8,912 nucleotides of DNA. Source: Candidatus Methanophagales archaeon (GTDB lineage Archaea; Halobacteriota; Syntropharchaeia; Alkanophagales; Methanospirareceae). The position numbers and the translations under genes are program-made. The stretch's first letter is position 1. Each line of letters opens with the position of its first letter. The notes under the pieces are model-generated. The model had not been told where the DNA came from. It worked only from the letters and a program-made list of their open reading frames with translations, and ran no database searches. Positions 1 through 7,245 of the stretch are shown one piece after another. The stretch spans positions 1 to 8,912 of the forward strand of contig PIXU01000106.1 of the NCBI GenBank assembly GCA_003601795.1. Direction: 5' to 3'.

Positions 1-362
1 ACTAACAGGGGTGCACCCCAATTTCTTATCAAGGAAATATCTTCTTTTGCACTTATCAGATAAATTTCACGAGTATAAGCCAATCTCTTTACTAATTTTT
101 TTAGAGGAAAGAGGTTTTGGGATGTTCCAAAATATCCTTGAATTTTACCGTAAGGTAACTCGTGAGTTATGTAATCCTGTATTCTTATCTCCGGGATACT
201 AAACATAGAAAGAGGTTCTTCTTTTGACTTATCAAAGAAATTATGTATAGGTGCAACTTTTCCGAATAGTCCTTCTAATTCAAGTTTTGCAAATTCACTT
301 GCTTCGTGTTCGCTCTTTATATTGTTAAACAATTTGAAATACCAATAATACATCCTTCTCAT
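1..362 (-). CDS. Probable Trm11-like/UPF0020 methylase, N-terminal part (runs off left edge)
   Basis: On the minus strand an open frame of 120 codons runs from an ATG at 362 to the window edge without a stop. An AGGAGG lies just upstream. It is only 2 nt from the ATG at 362 and 11 nt from a second in-frame ATG at 353, so the start is ambiguous. The protein has well-ordered blocks such as YFKLFNNIKSEHEASEFAKL, then LELEGLFG, ITHELPYGKIQGYFG and LVKRLAYTREIYLI. These resemble, from memory, the N-terminal region of archaeal SAM-dependent RNA/DNA methylases of the Trm11-like (UPF0020) group, in which a THUMP-like N-terminal part precedes the Rossmann catalytic domain. The catalytic NPPY-type motif would lie beyond the left edge, so the activity cannot be confirmed. 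That this is a real gene is well supported by codon pattern, RBS and length. The family name is a moderate guess. Confidence 0.72.
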   Translation of the reverse strand, partial: MRRMYYWYFKLFNNIKSEHEASEFAKLELEGLFGKVAPIHNFFDKSKEEPLSMFSIPEIRIQDYITHELPYGKIQGYFGTSQNLFPLKKLVKRLAYTREIYLISAKEDISLIRNWGAPLL

Positions 363-473
363 TTCCTCCTTTTATCCGCCATTTCCGATAACCTGCGATA
401 TGTGAGATTATGATGACCAAGAGAAATTAGCTCTTTTTAATGCCAATTTTTCTTAATTTTACCTCTCCCTACA

Positions 474-490
474 TGGTTTCTATCAAACCA
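474..490. repeat. Short inverted repeat (6-bp stem, 5-nt loop)
   Basis: TGGTTT at 474-479 and AAACCA at 485-490 form a perfect 6-bp stem with loop CTATC. It lies between the leftward methylase-like gene and the transposase relic. It could be a hairpin, an operator, or part of an old element end. No function can be assigned from the sequence alone. Confidence 0.3.
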
Positions 491-547
491 GGTAAATTAA
501 ACCGGATAAAAACCTGCTGTGTTGCACAACTATAAATATAGATTATA

Positions 548-792
548 AATGTCCTCCTATGGAATGATTTAAGGCAAAAGTGGAAGGTTCGCAGGGGCTG
601 GATTAAAGTTCATATCTCGATAGATGACCAAAATAAGCAAGTGGTGGGCATTGAAGCCACAGATGAGTCCGTTTCAGATACGAAGGAATTTAAGATTTAA
701 GAACCTGGTAGAACAATGTTGAGGATACGGGAGGGAAAGTCGTGCAAGCAAGCGCAGATGGAGCATACGACGCAAATGATAATTTTGAATTT
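548..792 (+). pseudogene. Decayed IS4/IS5-type DDE transposase fragment
   Basis: Two frames together spell the middle of a DDE transposase. From 548 to the TAA at 698-700, one frame reads RQKWKVRRGWIKVHISIDD followed by QVVGIEATDESVSDTKEF. This is typical of the region around the first catalytic Asp to the following strands in IS4/IS5 (DDE_Tnp_1) transposases. The match then moves to another frame at 712-792 (GGKVVQASADGAYDANDNFE), which carries the characteristic ADGAYD motif with the second catalytic Asp. A TAG at 709-711 and the frame change near 690-700 break the gene. The N-terminal third and the C-terminal part with the catalytic Glu are absent. No intact copy or convincing terminal inverted repeat is present, so this is an inactive relic of a past insertion. 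It sits between a leftward and a rightward gene, where insertions are tolerated. Confidence 0.82.
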
Positions 793-850
793 TCCAGTTC
801 TTCCCTTATTTTTAACTTCTAAAGGTTTATGTTTATCAAAAGAAAATTGT

Positions 851-858
851 TATATAAA
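851..858 (+). promoter_or_regulatory. TATA box for the site-2 protease gene
   Basis: TATATAAA lies about 28 bp (from its centre) upstream of the ATG at 883. This is the usual archaeal TATA-to-start distance, so transcription probably begins at or next to that ATG, giving a leaderless or very short-leader mRNA. It argues against the earlier in-frame ATG at 829, which lies upstream of the box. Confidence 0.55.
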
Positions 859-882
859 AAATGGAAGGCTGAGAGAGCAAAA

Positions 883-2493
883 ATGGATTCGTATTATCTG
901 ATGCTGGCATTGTATATATTTCTGATTTACTGGTTAATTGTGTTAGTTCTTGACAGGAAGGGCATTTTGCAGCGATATAATATCTCCGCGTTCGGACCCA
1001 TTCTGATGATAAGGACAACAAGAGGGGAGAAGTTATTGGAGAGATTGGCAGAAGGCAGGTTAAGGAAACGATTTTGGAGGGCTTATGCCAACATCGGCAC
1101 TATTTTAGTGCTTATAGCTATGACATTTATGTTTATTCTAGTATTACTCGGTGCTTATTCAACATTTACCGTGCAGCCTGAACCAACGGAGTTTAATGCG
1201 CCGAGAAACTGGCTGCTTATACCGGGATTAAATGAGTTTATACCTTTGTGTGCTTGGGTTGGTTTTGTTGTTGCCTTAGTAGTGCATGAACTTTCCCATG
1301 CGGTTTTGAGCACCGTAGAGAAAATAAAAATAAAATCAATGGGGCTTTTAGTTGCGTTAATTCCGATAGGAGCATTCGCCGAACCAGACAGTGAACAGCT
1401 CTTTGGTAAGAAAGAGGAGAAAGAAGAGAAGAATAAAGTGGCTACTGCTCGTGAGAGAACTCGCATTCTCTCCGCGGGTATAACGAGCAATTTCGCCGTG
1501 GCGTTTATCGCATTTGCTCTCTTCTTTTCCATACTGTTCGCTATTCAACCTATTAGCGATAAGGTCCTTTTTGTTCACGACGTTGTAGAAGGGAGCGCTG
1601 CGGAGAAAGCAGGGATAGAAACCGGAATGTTTATCACCAAGGTTGACGGGTCAAAGGTTACGAGTGCGACCTTAGACAAGATGAATAAAGCAATAGAAGA
1701 GAAGAAGGGGATTATCTTTGATGTCTTGAATAAAAGAGGAAAGCAAACTGAAATAAAAGTAGAAGGAGGTTATGAATATGAAGGTGTAAGAATAGCAGGT
1801 GTTGAAGAAGGTTTTCCCGCAGCTAATGCGGGTATGAAAGCAGGAATGAGTATTATTATGATGGACGATGTGAATATAGCTGGCTATAAGGATTTTCAGA
1901 ATTTTATGAATCACACGACACCCGGGCAAAAGGTAGAAGTGCGAACAAAAGAAAAAACTTTTCTTGTTGAGCTAAAAGAATCAGTCCAGGACAATAAAGG
2001 ATTCTTAGGCGTTTTTCTTGTTCCAAACAATCCGTTAGGTATGTGTGTAAGAGAATTTCCTACAAAAGGATATTTGGAGTCCCTTCGAGTCATACCTTCT
2101 TCTTTTATATCCCTATCAACAAGTGGCTGGATATGGCTGACATTGCTGCCGTTTTTACCTCTTCCCGCGGGATTCAGTAGTTTTAATCCCCTCCTGTCTC
2201 ATCTGTACGAGCCAGCAGGTGTATTGTCATTCTTAGGAGGTGGTATTTTTGTCATTGCCGATGTGCTATTTTGGATAGGCTGGATAAATTTCTACGTCGG
2301 ACTGTTCAACTGCTTGCCTGCTATTCCACTTGACGGCGGCTACGTATTTCGAGAGATGCTAAAACCCGTGCTGAGGATAGGTATAAAGGAAGAAGAGAAG
2401 AAAGAAAAAATTGTAAAGGCAATTACCACCACAATCGCAATTTTTGTCGCCTCTGCTATCGCTTTTATGCTGGTAGGTCCTTATTTCCTCTGA
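883..2493 (+). CDS. Site-2 protease family intramembrane zinc metalloprotease (M50) with tandem PDZ domains
   Basis: This is an integral-membrane protease of the S2P/M50 family, which cuts transmembrane segments of substrates, classically to release membrane-tethered regulators or clear signal-peptide remnants. From the ATG at 883 it has 536 residues. The zinc motif HELSH is at residues 135-139 inside a membrane segment, and the third ligand motif PLDGG (Asp484) is in a C-terminal membrane segment. Further hydrophobic segments are near 4-24, 71-91, 152-165, 199-222 and 512-533. Between the two halves of the active site are two PDZ-like domains (about 227-293 and 297-365), each with a hydrophobic carboxylate-binding-type start and the pattern G-x-x-x-G-M followed by acidic turns. 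A charged Lys/Glu loop (176-186) precedes the third membrane block. An in-frame ATG at 829 would add 18 residues, but the TATA box at 851-858 and the lack of a Shine-Dalgarno site there favour 883. The family call is firm; the substrate is unknown. Confidence 0.93.
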   Translation: MDSYYLMLALYIFLIYWLIVLVLDRKGILQRYNISAFGPILMIRTTRGEKLLERLAEGRLRKRFWRAYANIGTILVLIAMTFMFILVLLGAYSTFTVQPEPTEFNAPRNWLLIPGLNEFIPLCAWVGFVVALVVHELSHAVLSTVEKIKIKSMGLLVALIPIGAFAEPDSEQLFGKKEEKEEKNKVATARERTRILSAGITSNFAVAFIAFALFFSILFAIQPISDKVLFVHDVVEGSAAEKAGIETGMFITKVDGSKVTSATLDKMNKAIEEKKGIIFDVLNKRGKQTEIKVEGGYEYEGVRIAGVEEGFPAANAGMKAGMSIIMMDDVNIAGYKDFQNFMNHTTPGQKVEVRTKEKTFLVELKESVQDNKGFLGVFLVPNNPLGMCVREFPTKGYLESLRVIPSSFISLSTSGWIWLTLLPFLPLPAGFSSFNPLLSHLYEPAGVLSFLGGGIFVIADVLFWIGWINFYVGLFNCLPAIPLDGGYVFREMLKPVLRIGIKEEEKKEKIVKAITTTIAIFVASAIAFMLVGPYFL

Positions 2494-2515
2494 GGCGAGC
2501 ATGAATACGAATGAG

Positions 2516-2530
2516 AAAAAATCGCGATTT
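2516..2530 (-). terminator. Palindrome plus T-run, candidate terminator of the CBS operon
   Basis: A perfect 12-bp palindrome AAATCGCGATTT (2519-2530) lies in the 52-bp gap between two convergent genes. Read on the minus strand it runs into six T residues, the sort of signal that ends archaeal transcripts. The possible stem is short (4 bp with a CGCG loop), so the T-run may matter more than the hairpin. A protein-binding site is an alternative. Confidence 0.35.
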
Positions 2531-2545
2531 ATAATATATTTCCCG

Positions 2546-3028
2546 CTAAACCGCAAAAACGCCGATAACATCCCCTCTCGTTATTATCCCCACCAATTTC
2601 CCTTCATCATCTACCACGGGAATTCTGTTAAAGTCGTTTTTATGCATTATCCGAGCAGCATCTGAAATAGAGTCATCAGGTGAAATCGTTATCGGTTTTT
2701 TTGACATCACATCCTTTACATATCCTTCAAACAGCGTTTCCGTTTCATCTGGAATTTTCTTTACTTTCTTCATGTAGCGGGATAGAGAGAACACCGGAAA
2801 AGGATTAAGTGGGTCTATATCCGGAAAGGGAACCGTTGCAGTCAATTTCATGATGTCCGCTTCACTGATTATACCGATAACCTTTCTCTGGGCATCAATC
2901 ACCGGTGCCCCACTAATTCTATTCGCTTTAAACGTCTTAGCTACCTGATGAATCTTATCGTCAGGCTGGAATGCCACAACTTTAGTTTTCATCAATTCTT
3001 TAACTTTAACATTTGTTTTTGTTTGCAT
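2546..3028 (-). CDS. CBS-pair domain protein (second copy)
   Basis: This is a stand-alone Bateman module of 160 residues. CBS domain 1 covers about residues 7-60 (VKELMKTKVV ... PVIDAQRKVIGIISEADIMKL) and CBS domain 2 about 101-158 (VKDVMSKKPITI ... IPVVDDEGKLVGIITRGDVI). A 40-residue, Pro- and Lys-rich linker joins them. Such pairs typically bind adenine nucleotides or S-adenosylmethionine in the cleft and regulate a partner; no effector domain is fused here. The ATG at 3028 is chosen because GGGAGGG (3037-3043) lies 8 nt upstream. The longer frame from 3052 would overlap the previous stop as ATGA and place this Shine-Dalgarno site inside the gene. It follows a similar CBS gene by 20 bp on the same strand and is surely co-transcribed with it. 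The two are diverged paralogues and likely work together, perhaps as a heteromer (inference). Confidence 0.9.
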   Translation of the reverse strand: MQTKTNVKVKELMKTKVVAFQPDDKIHQVAKTFKANRISGAPVIDAQRKVIGIISEADIMKLTATVPFPDIDPLNPFPVFSLSRYMKKVKKIPDETETLFEGYVKDVMSKKPITISPDDSISDAARIMHKNDFNRIPVVDDEGKLVGIITRGDVIGVFAV

Positions 3029-3048
3029 GATCTTTTCCCTCCCAAAAA

Positions 3049-3513
3049 TCATCTTTCATAAAGTGAAGCGACTATGTCCGCACGGGCAACTATTCCAACC
3101 AACTTACCGTTACTATCCACAACGGGTAATCTATTAAATCCCGTTGAGTGCATAATCTGTGCAGCATCATCAATTAACGCATACGGTGATATAGTTCGTG
3201 GATTCTTTGACATCACATCCTTCACTTTCGTCTTGCTCGCTTTTTCGATGTCACGCTGTATCTCATGTAGGTCCTCGCCAAATATATGTATAAGGTCATG
3301 AGCCGTAAAGATGGATGTGTACCAGTGAAAATTCTCCAAGAGCTTTAAAATATCCGCCTCACTAACCACCCCAACTACTTCCTCCTGTGCATTGAGAACT
3401 GGAACACCTGCTATTTTATTCTCTTTTAATACAGTCGCAACATCCAGTAATGTATCGTTCTCCTTTGCCGTTATTACCTCTTTTGTCATAATCTCTTCAA
3501 CTTTCTTTTTCAT
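3049..3513 (-). CDS. CBS-pair domain protein (first copy)
   Basis: The protein is 154 residues from the ATG at 3513. CBS 1 (about 3-60) opens with VEEIMTKEVITAKEND and ends with VVGVVSEADILKLL. CBS 2 (about 94-152) has VKDVMSKNPRTISP, FNRLPVVDSNGKLVGIVARA and a final Asp-Ile helix. The linker contains an aromatic, His-rich stretch (FHWYTSIFTAHDLIHIF) unlike that of the downstream paralogue, which suggests different partner or ligand contacts. An open frame extends 65 codons upstream to 3708, but that part overlaps the DUF106 gene in another frame and lacks CBS similarity, so it is rejected as the start. AAGGAG inside the end of DUF106 provides a Shine-Dalgarno site, and only 2 nt separate the DUF106 stop from this ATG, so translational coupling is likely. 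The role, nucleotide-sensing regulator, is inferred from the family. Confidence 0.9.
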   Translation of the reverse strand: MKKKVEEIMTKEVITAKENDTLLDVATVLKENKIAGVPVLNAQEEVVGVVSEADILKLLENFHWYTSIFTAHDLIHIFGEDLHEIQRDIEKASKTKVKDVMSKNPRTISPYALIDDAAQIMHSTGFNRLPVVDSNGKLVGIVARADIVASLYER

Positions 3514-3515
3514 TT

Positions 3516-4184
3516 TTACATCCCACTCCTTATGCCCAGCGTTTTTCTTATCAACTGCGTTAGTGGTATTGAGCAGATGATATACCAGAGCAACCAATAA
3601 GGCAGTCGAAAACGGATTATAAAAAACTCCGAAAGTTCCTTCACTCCTATCAAAGGAAAAACTACACTTATTCCCGATAGGTTTCCATTCGCGTATTGCC
3701 ACATCCACATGAATATAGGTAGCGTAATAATCATAATATAAGCCATGGGCTTAAATTGTTGCTTCATCATCTCACCGGAAAATTGTGTTTGTTTTCTCAT
3801 CACCTCCGCCCTCTTCTTTTCTAACTTCTTTAGCTTATGCTTGTTGTCTTCCTTTTTTGCCTCTATCAATTCGCGCTGAAGCTCTCTTATCTGCCTCTGA
3901 TACTCCTTCGACTTCTCCATCAGTTCCCAATTCATCGTATATTTCTGTATCACAGAAGTATAGATGCCGGTAATAACCGATAAAATGAGAATAGTGATCA
4001 AGAAATTTTCAGGATGCACAAACTCAGCAAGAGGACCAAGAACGATGTCCAAGACAGCTGCCACTTCTTCTCGATAAGATAGTGAAGCAATCATAACGAA
4101 AAAGCCTAACCCCATAGCTGCCCCTTCTATTAACTTTTTCACCTGCTCCTTCTTTCGCTGTACAGCTCTGTCTTTCTTTACCAT
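3516..4184 (-). CDS. DUF106 / EMC3-TMCO1-like membrane protein (YidC/Oxa1 superfamily)
   Basis: The protein is 222 residues with the classic layout of archaeal DUF106. A basic N-terminus leads to a hydrophobic segment (about 19-35) and another at 60-80. A long Lys/Glu coiled coil follows (about 84-142), then the amphipathic/membrane block KQQFKPMAYIMIITLPIFMW (141-160) and a final segment near 196-214. The family is the archaeal branch of the Oxa1/YidC/EMC3/TMCO1 insertases, which help membrane proteins enter the bilayer with ribosome or Sec. In many archaea this gene lies between adk and cmk in the secY ribosomal-protein cluster. Here it instead lies upstream of two CBS-pair genes and downstream of dinB, a different setting. 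The ATG at 4184 follows AGGAAG directly and has a TATA box about 30 bp upstream. Family recognition is strong; function in this host is inferred. Confidence 0.88.
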   Translation of the reverse strand: MVKKDRAVQRKKEQVKKLIEGAAMGLGFFVMIASLSYREEVAAVLDIVLGPLAEFVHPENFLITILILSVITGIYTSVIQKYTMNWELMEKSKEYQRQIRELQRELIEAKKEDNKHKLKKLEKKRAEVMRKQTQFSGEMMKQQFKPMAYIMIITLPIFMWMWQYANGNLSGISVVFPLIGVKELSEFFIIRFRLPYWLLWYIICSIPLTQLIRKTLGIRSGM

Positions 4185-4208
4185 CTTCCTGGAAGTAAAA
4201 TTGAAATG

Positions 4209-4220
4209 TTTATATTTAAA
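4209..4220 (-). promoter_or_regulatory. TATA box upstream of the DUF106-CBS-CBS operon
   Basis: On the minus strand TTTAAATATAAA is centred about 30 bp before the ATG at 4184, at canonical archaeal spacing for a transcript with a leader of only a few bases. It lies in the 68-bp gap after dinB. DUF106 and the CBS genes can therefore probably be transcribed independently of the eno-dinB unit. Confidence 0.5.
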
Positions 4221-4252
4221 CTTTCTAATGCATCATCACTAAGCAAAGTAAT

Positions 4253-5362
4253 CTACACTATCCTCCTTTGCTTCTCGTCAACCACACCCAAACTCGACAC
4301 GCGAACACCTACCAATCTTATTTTCTTTTCTTTTTCCTTCCCCTTTCCCGCACTAAATTCCATCATCAATTCCTTCGCTATTTTCTTGAGCATGTTCAAG
4401 TCATAATGAAAGGATTTGAGAGTCTTAGCCCTTGTATGTATGGTGAAATCATCAAACTTGACTTTTATCGCAACGGTTTTAAAAACAAATCCCTCTCGCT
4501 TTATCGCGCTAAAAACCTCCTTTGCTAATTCATCCACGCAGTTATTCAGTACAGATGCGTCACTCGTATCTTCAGCGAAGGTTCTCTCTCGGCTTAATGA
4601 TTTCCTCTCCCATTCCTCTTCCACCTTGCTTTCATCCATACCGTTTGCAATTAGATGAAGCCTCTTACCTGCTTTACCAAACTTAGCGACGAGTTTTTGG
4701 ATGTCACAGCTCGCAAGTTGCCCTATTTGTTCGATGCCCATCTTTTTTAACATCTGTTCGGTTTTTGGACCCACACCAGGAATTTTTTTCACCGGTAAAG
4801 GAGCCAAAAAATCCCCTGCCCTTTCTTCTTCTACAACCGTCATGCCATCTGGCTTTACGAAATCCGATGCTATCTTTGCTATTGTCTTGTTTGGTGCGAT
4901 GCCAATTGAACATGTTAATCCTTCTTTCTCCAGTATTTCTCTCTTTATCCGCAGTGCGTATTCCCTCGCATCTGTCCAATCGCGCACTTTGGTGCTGACG
5001 TCGAGAAAAGCCTCATCAATGCTTACTTGCTCTATTTTATCTGCGTATTCCTTCAAAATAGCCATTATTTCACGTGATACTCGTTTGTACAACGGCATAT
5101 TTACCGGTAAGAATTTCGCATCCGGGGATAGCTGATGTGCCCTGGAAAGTGGCATTCCAGAATGAATACCGTGGTCTCTTGCCTCGTATGAGCATGTGCT
5201 TACAACGCCTCTTATTCTTTTATCGAATCCTTCAACGGTTTTTTCTTCTTCTGTCTCGATTCTTCCGCCTACGATTACCGGCAAGCCTTTCAGTTCTGGA
5301 TTCTCTCTTACTTCCACAGCAGAAAAGAAACAGTCCATGTCAACGTGAAGTATTACTTCCAT
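4253..5362 (-). CDS. dinB: DNA polymerase IV (DinB/Dpo4-type Y-family translesion polymerase)
   Basis: This Y-family polymerase of 369 residues copies past damaged template bases. The palm motif HVDMDCFFSAVE (6-17) supplies metal-binding Asp8. Phe13 aligns with the steric-gate position that excludes ribonucleotides. SIDEAFLDVS (115-124) supplies Asp116 and Glu117. The finger region has GVVSTCSYEARDHGI (52-66), the thumb has the helix-hairpin-helix IPGVGPKTEQMLKKMGI (194-210), and the little-finger domain (about 250-355) begins with the KSLSRERTF linker. Two oddities are visible. About ten charged residues are inserted after VGGR (35-48). The C-terminus stops at RRIV without an evident PCNA-binding QxxLxxFF box. 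The gene begins 12 bp after the enolase stop with no Shine-Dalgarno site (an A/T stretch precedes the ATG), so it is probably expressed in the eno transcript or from a weak local promoter. Confidence 0.95.
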   Translation of the reverse strand: MEVILHVDMDCFFSAVEVRENPELKGLPVIVGGRIETEEEKTVEGFDKRIRGVVSTCSYEARDHGIHSGMPLSRAHQLSPDAKFLPVNMPLYKRVSREIMAILKEYADKIEQVSIDEAFLDVSTKVRDWTDAREYALRIKREILEKEGLTCSIGIAPNKTIAKIASDFVKPDGMTVVEEERAGDFLAPLPVKKIPGVGPKTEQMLKKMGIEQIGQLASCDIQKLVAKFGKAGKRLHLIANGMDESKVEEEWERKSLSRERTFAEDTSDASVLNNCVDELAKEVFSAIKREGFVFKTVAIKVKFDDFTIHTRAKTLKSFHYDLNMLKKIAKELMMEFSAGKGKEKEKKIRLVGVRVSSLGVVDEKQRRIV

Positions 5363-5374
5363 AAAAAATATTTT

Positions 5375-6676
<1,302 letters not shown>

Positions 6677-6681
6677 TTATA

Positions 6682-6689
6682 TTTATATA
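6682..6689. promoter_or_regulatory. A/T-rich TATA block between eno and the tRNA
   Basis: TTTATATA (6682-6689) is centred about 30 bp before the first base of the tRNA at 6716, good spacing for its promoter. On the other strand the same block (TATATAAA) lies 18-25 bp before the enolase ATG, a little close. A second A/T patch at 6697-6709 (TTAATAATTAAA on the minus strand) may instead serve eno. The 51-bp gap must therefore hold both divergent promoters. Confidence 0.5.
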
Positions 6690-6715
6690 TAGAAAAGTTT
6701 AATTATTAAGGGAAG

Positions 6716-6838
6716 GGGCCCGTAGCTTAGCATGGTTAGAGCGCCCGGCTCATAACAGGGAATCCGATGGGTATCACCTCCTAAAGAATTTCTTTGTGAG
6801 ATACCGGGCGGTCAAGGGTTCGAATCCCTTCGGGCCCA
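6716..6838 (+). tRNA. tRNA-Met (CAU anticodon; elongator Met, or possibly Ile2), intron-containing
   Basis: A complete cloverleaf can be drawn. The acceptor is GGGCCCG (6716-6722) with CGGGCCC (6831-6837) and discriminator A at 6838. The D-stem is GCTT/GAGC, the anticodon stem CCCGG (6744-6748) with CCGGG (6804-6808), and the loop CTCATAA has anticodon CAT at 6751-6753. The variable loop has 5 nt, and the T-arm AAGGG-TTCGAAT-CCCTT is at 6814-6830. CCA is not encoded. A 48-nt intron (6755-6802) interrupts the usual position after base 37. A CAU anticodon is read as elongator Met, or as Ile2 when C34 is modified to agmatidine. Introns are frequent in archaeal elongator tRNA-Met, whereas a GGGCCC acceptor is common in archaeal tRNA-Ile, so the identity is not settled. 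It is not the initiator type in its anticodon stem. Confidence 0.93.
6755..6802 (+). other. tRNA intron with canonical bulge-helix-bulge splice motif
   Basis: The 48-nt intron fits the splicing-endonuclease rule exactly. CTCA (6749-6752) pairs with TGAG (6797-6800) as the 4-bp central helix. The two 3-nt bulges are TAA (6753-6755) and ATA (6801-6803), each cut between its second and third base. The outer helix is the anticodon stem. The inner helix is CAGGGAA (6756-6762) with TTCTTTG (6790-6796), including two G-U pairs. No second tRNA, C/D-box or coding frame is visible within the intron. Confidence 0.88.
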
Positions 6839-6873
6839 TGCATTGCGGCATCGCACAAGAGTTTTATTCCAGG

Positions 6874-6900
6874 AACAAACTGGATAGAAATTTGTTTGTT
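6874..6900. repeat. Inverted repeat downstream of the tRNA
   Basis: AACAAAC (6874-6880) and GTTTGTT (6894-6900) form a perfect 7-bp stem with a 13-nt loop, 36 bp after the tRNA. A run of six T residues follows at 6921-6926 and may end tRNA transcription. Whether the hairpin contributes is unknown. Confidence 0.35.
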
Positions 6901-6924
6901 ATAGGTGCTTGAGATTTGGATTTT

Positions 6925-7245
6925 TTAGGCAAGCTTCACCATCTTGCTCATACCGTAATCATATCGAAATATCAAACTGCGGTCTTCCAGGTCTTGCAAT
7001 ATTCTCGAAAGCGTGGACTTCGGTATTCCAGTTCGGGCTGAGAGGTCCGCCTGGTTCATCTCTCCGTATTCCACCAATGCTTCTATCACGCGCTTCTCGT
7101 TGCCTTTCAGTATTTTCAGATGCCCTGCTCTATCATCCTCCGGAGCGACACCTGCACTCGACTTGCTCGTTTCCAGAACTTGTGCATCAGCATCCTGCAC
7201 CTGTAACGCCGATTCCGAACATACAATCCAGGACAGTATATACAT
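6925..7245 (-). CDS. Winged-helix transcriptional regulator, anchorless copy
   Basis: The protein is 106 residues. Residues 42-105 form a winged helix-turn-helix. A helix KGNEKRVIEALVEYG leads to MNQADLSARTG and the recognition helix IPKSTLSRILQDLEDR, then the wing LIFRYDYGMSKMVKL. This arrangement is typical of MarR/TrmB/IclR-like archaeal regulators that bind DNA as dimers. Residues 10-40 are a low-complexity polar tether. It is a close paralogue of the gene at 8440-8904. The two match from the stop codon back to about 7220 and then diverge abruptly, so this copy has no membrane segment and begins with an unrelated short sequence (MYILSWIVC). No clear Shine-Dalgarno site precedes the ATG at 7245. 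It may be a truncated but still readable duplicate, or a soluble regulator in its own right. The wHTH call is firm; expression is uncertain. Confidence 0.7.
   Translation of the reverse strand: MYILSWIVCSESALQVQDADAQVLETSKSSAGVAPEDDRAGHLKILKGNEKRVIEALVEYGEMNQADLSARTGIPKSTLSRILQDLEDRSLIFRYDYGMSKMVKLA
6935..7220. repeat. Direct repeat copy A (wHTH C-terminal region)
   Basis: This segment matches 8465-8747 in the same orientation. Over the first 196 aligned bases I count 22 differences (about 89% identity); the rest, coding the polar tether, is similar but has small gaps. The match ends sharply at TTCCGAAC. Many changes fall at third codon positions, for example in the helix-turn-helix region, suggesting both copies were under selection for some time. 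Confidence 0.85.

Noticed and set aside
11..202. Plus-strand open frame of 63 codons
   Set aside because: It is the antisense shadow of the edge-truncated minus-strand gene, which has an RBS and conserved-looking motifs.
829..882. Upstream in-frame extension of the site-2 protease
   Set aside because: The ATG at 829 lies upstream of the TATA box at 851-858, has no Shine-Dalgarno site, and adds a basic stretch before the expected N-terminal membrane segment.
3514..3708. N-terminal extension of the first CBS protein
   Set aside because: It overlaps the DUF106 coding region in another frame and shows no CBS similarity; the ATG at 3513 directly follows the DUF106 stop.
4701..5135. Plus-strand frame of 144 codons inside dinB
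   Set aside because: It is antisense to a clearly conserved polymerase gene, with Ser/Ile/Phe-rich low-information translation and no motif.
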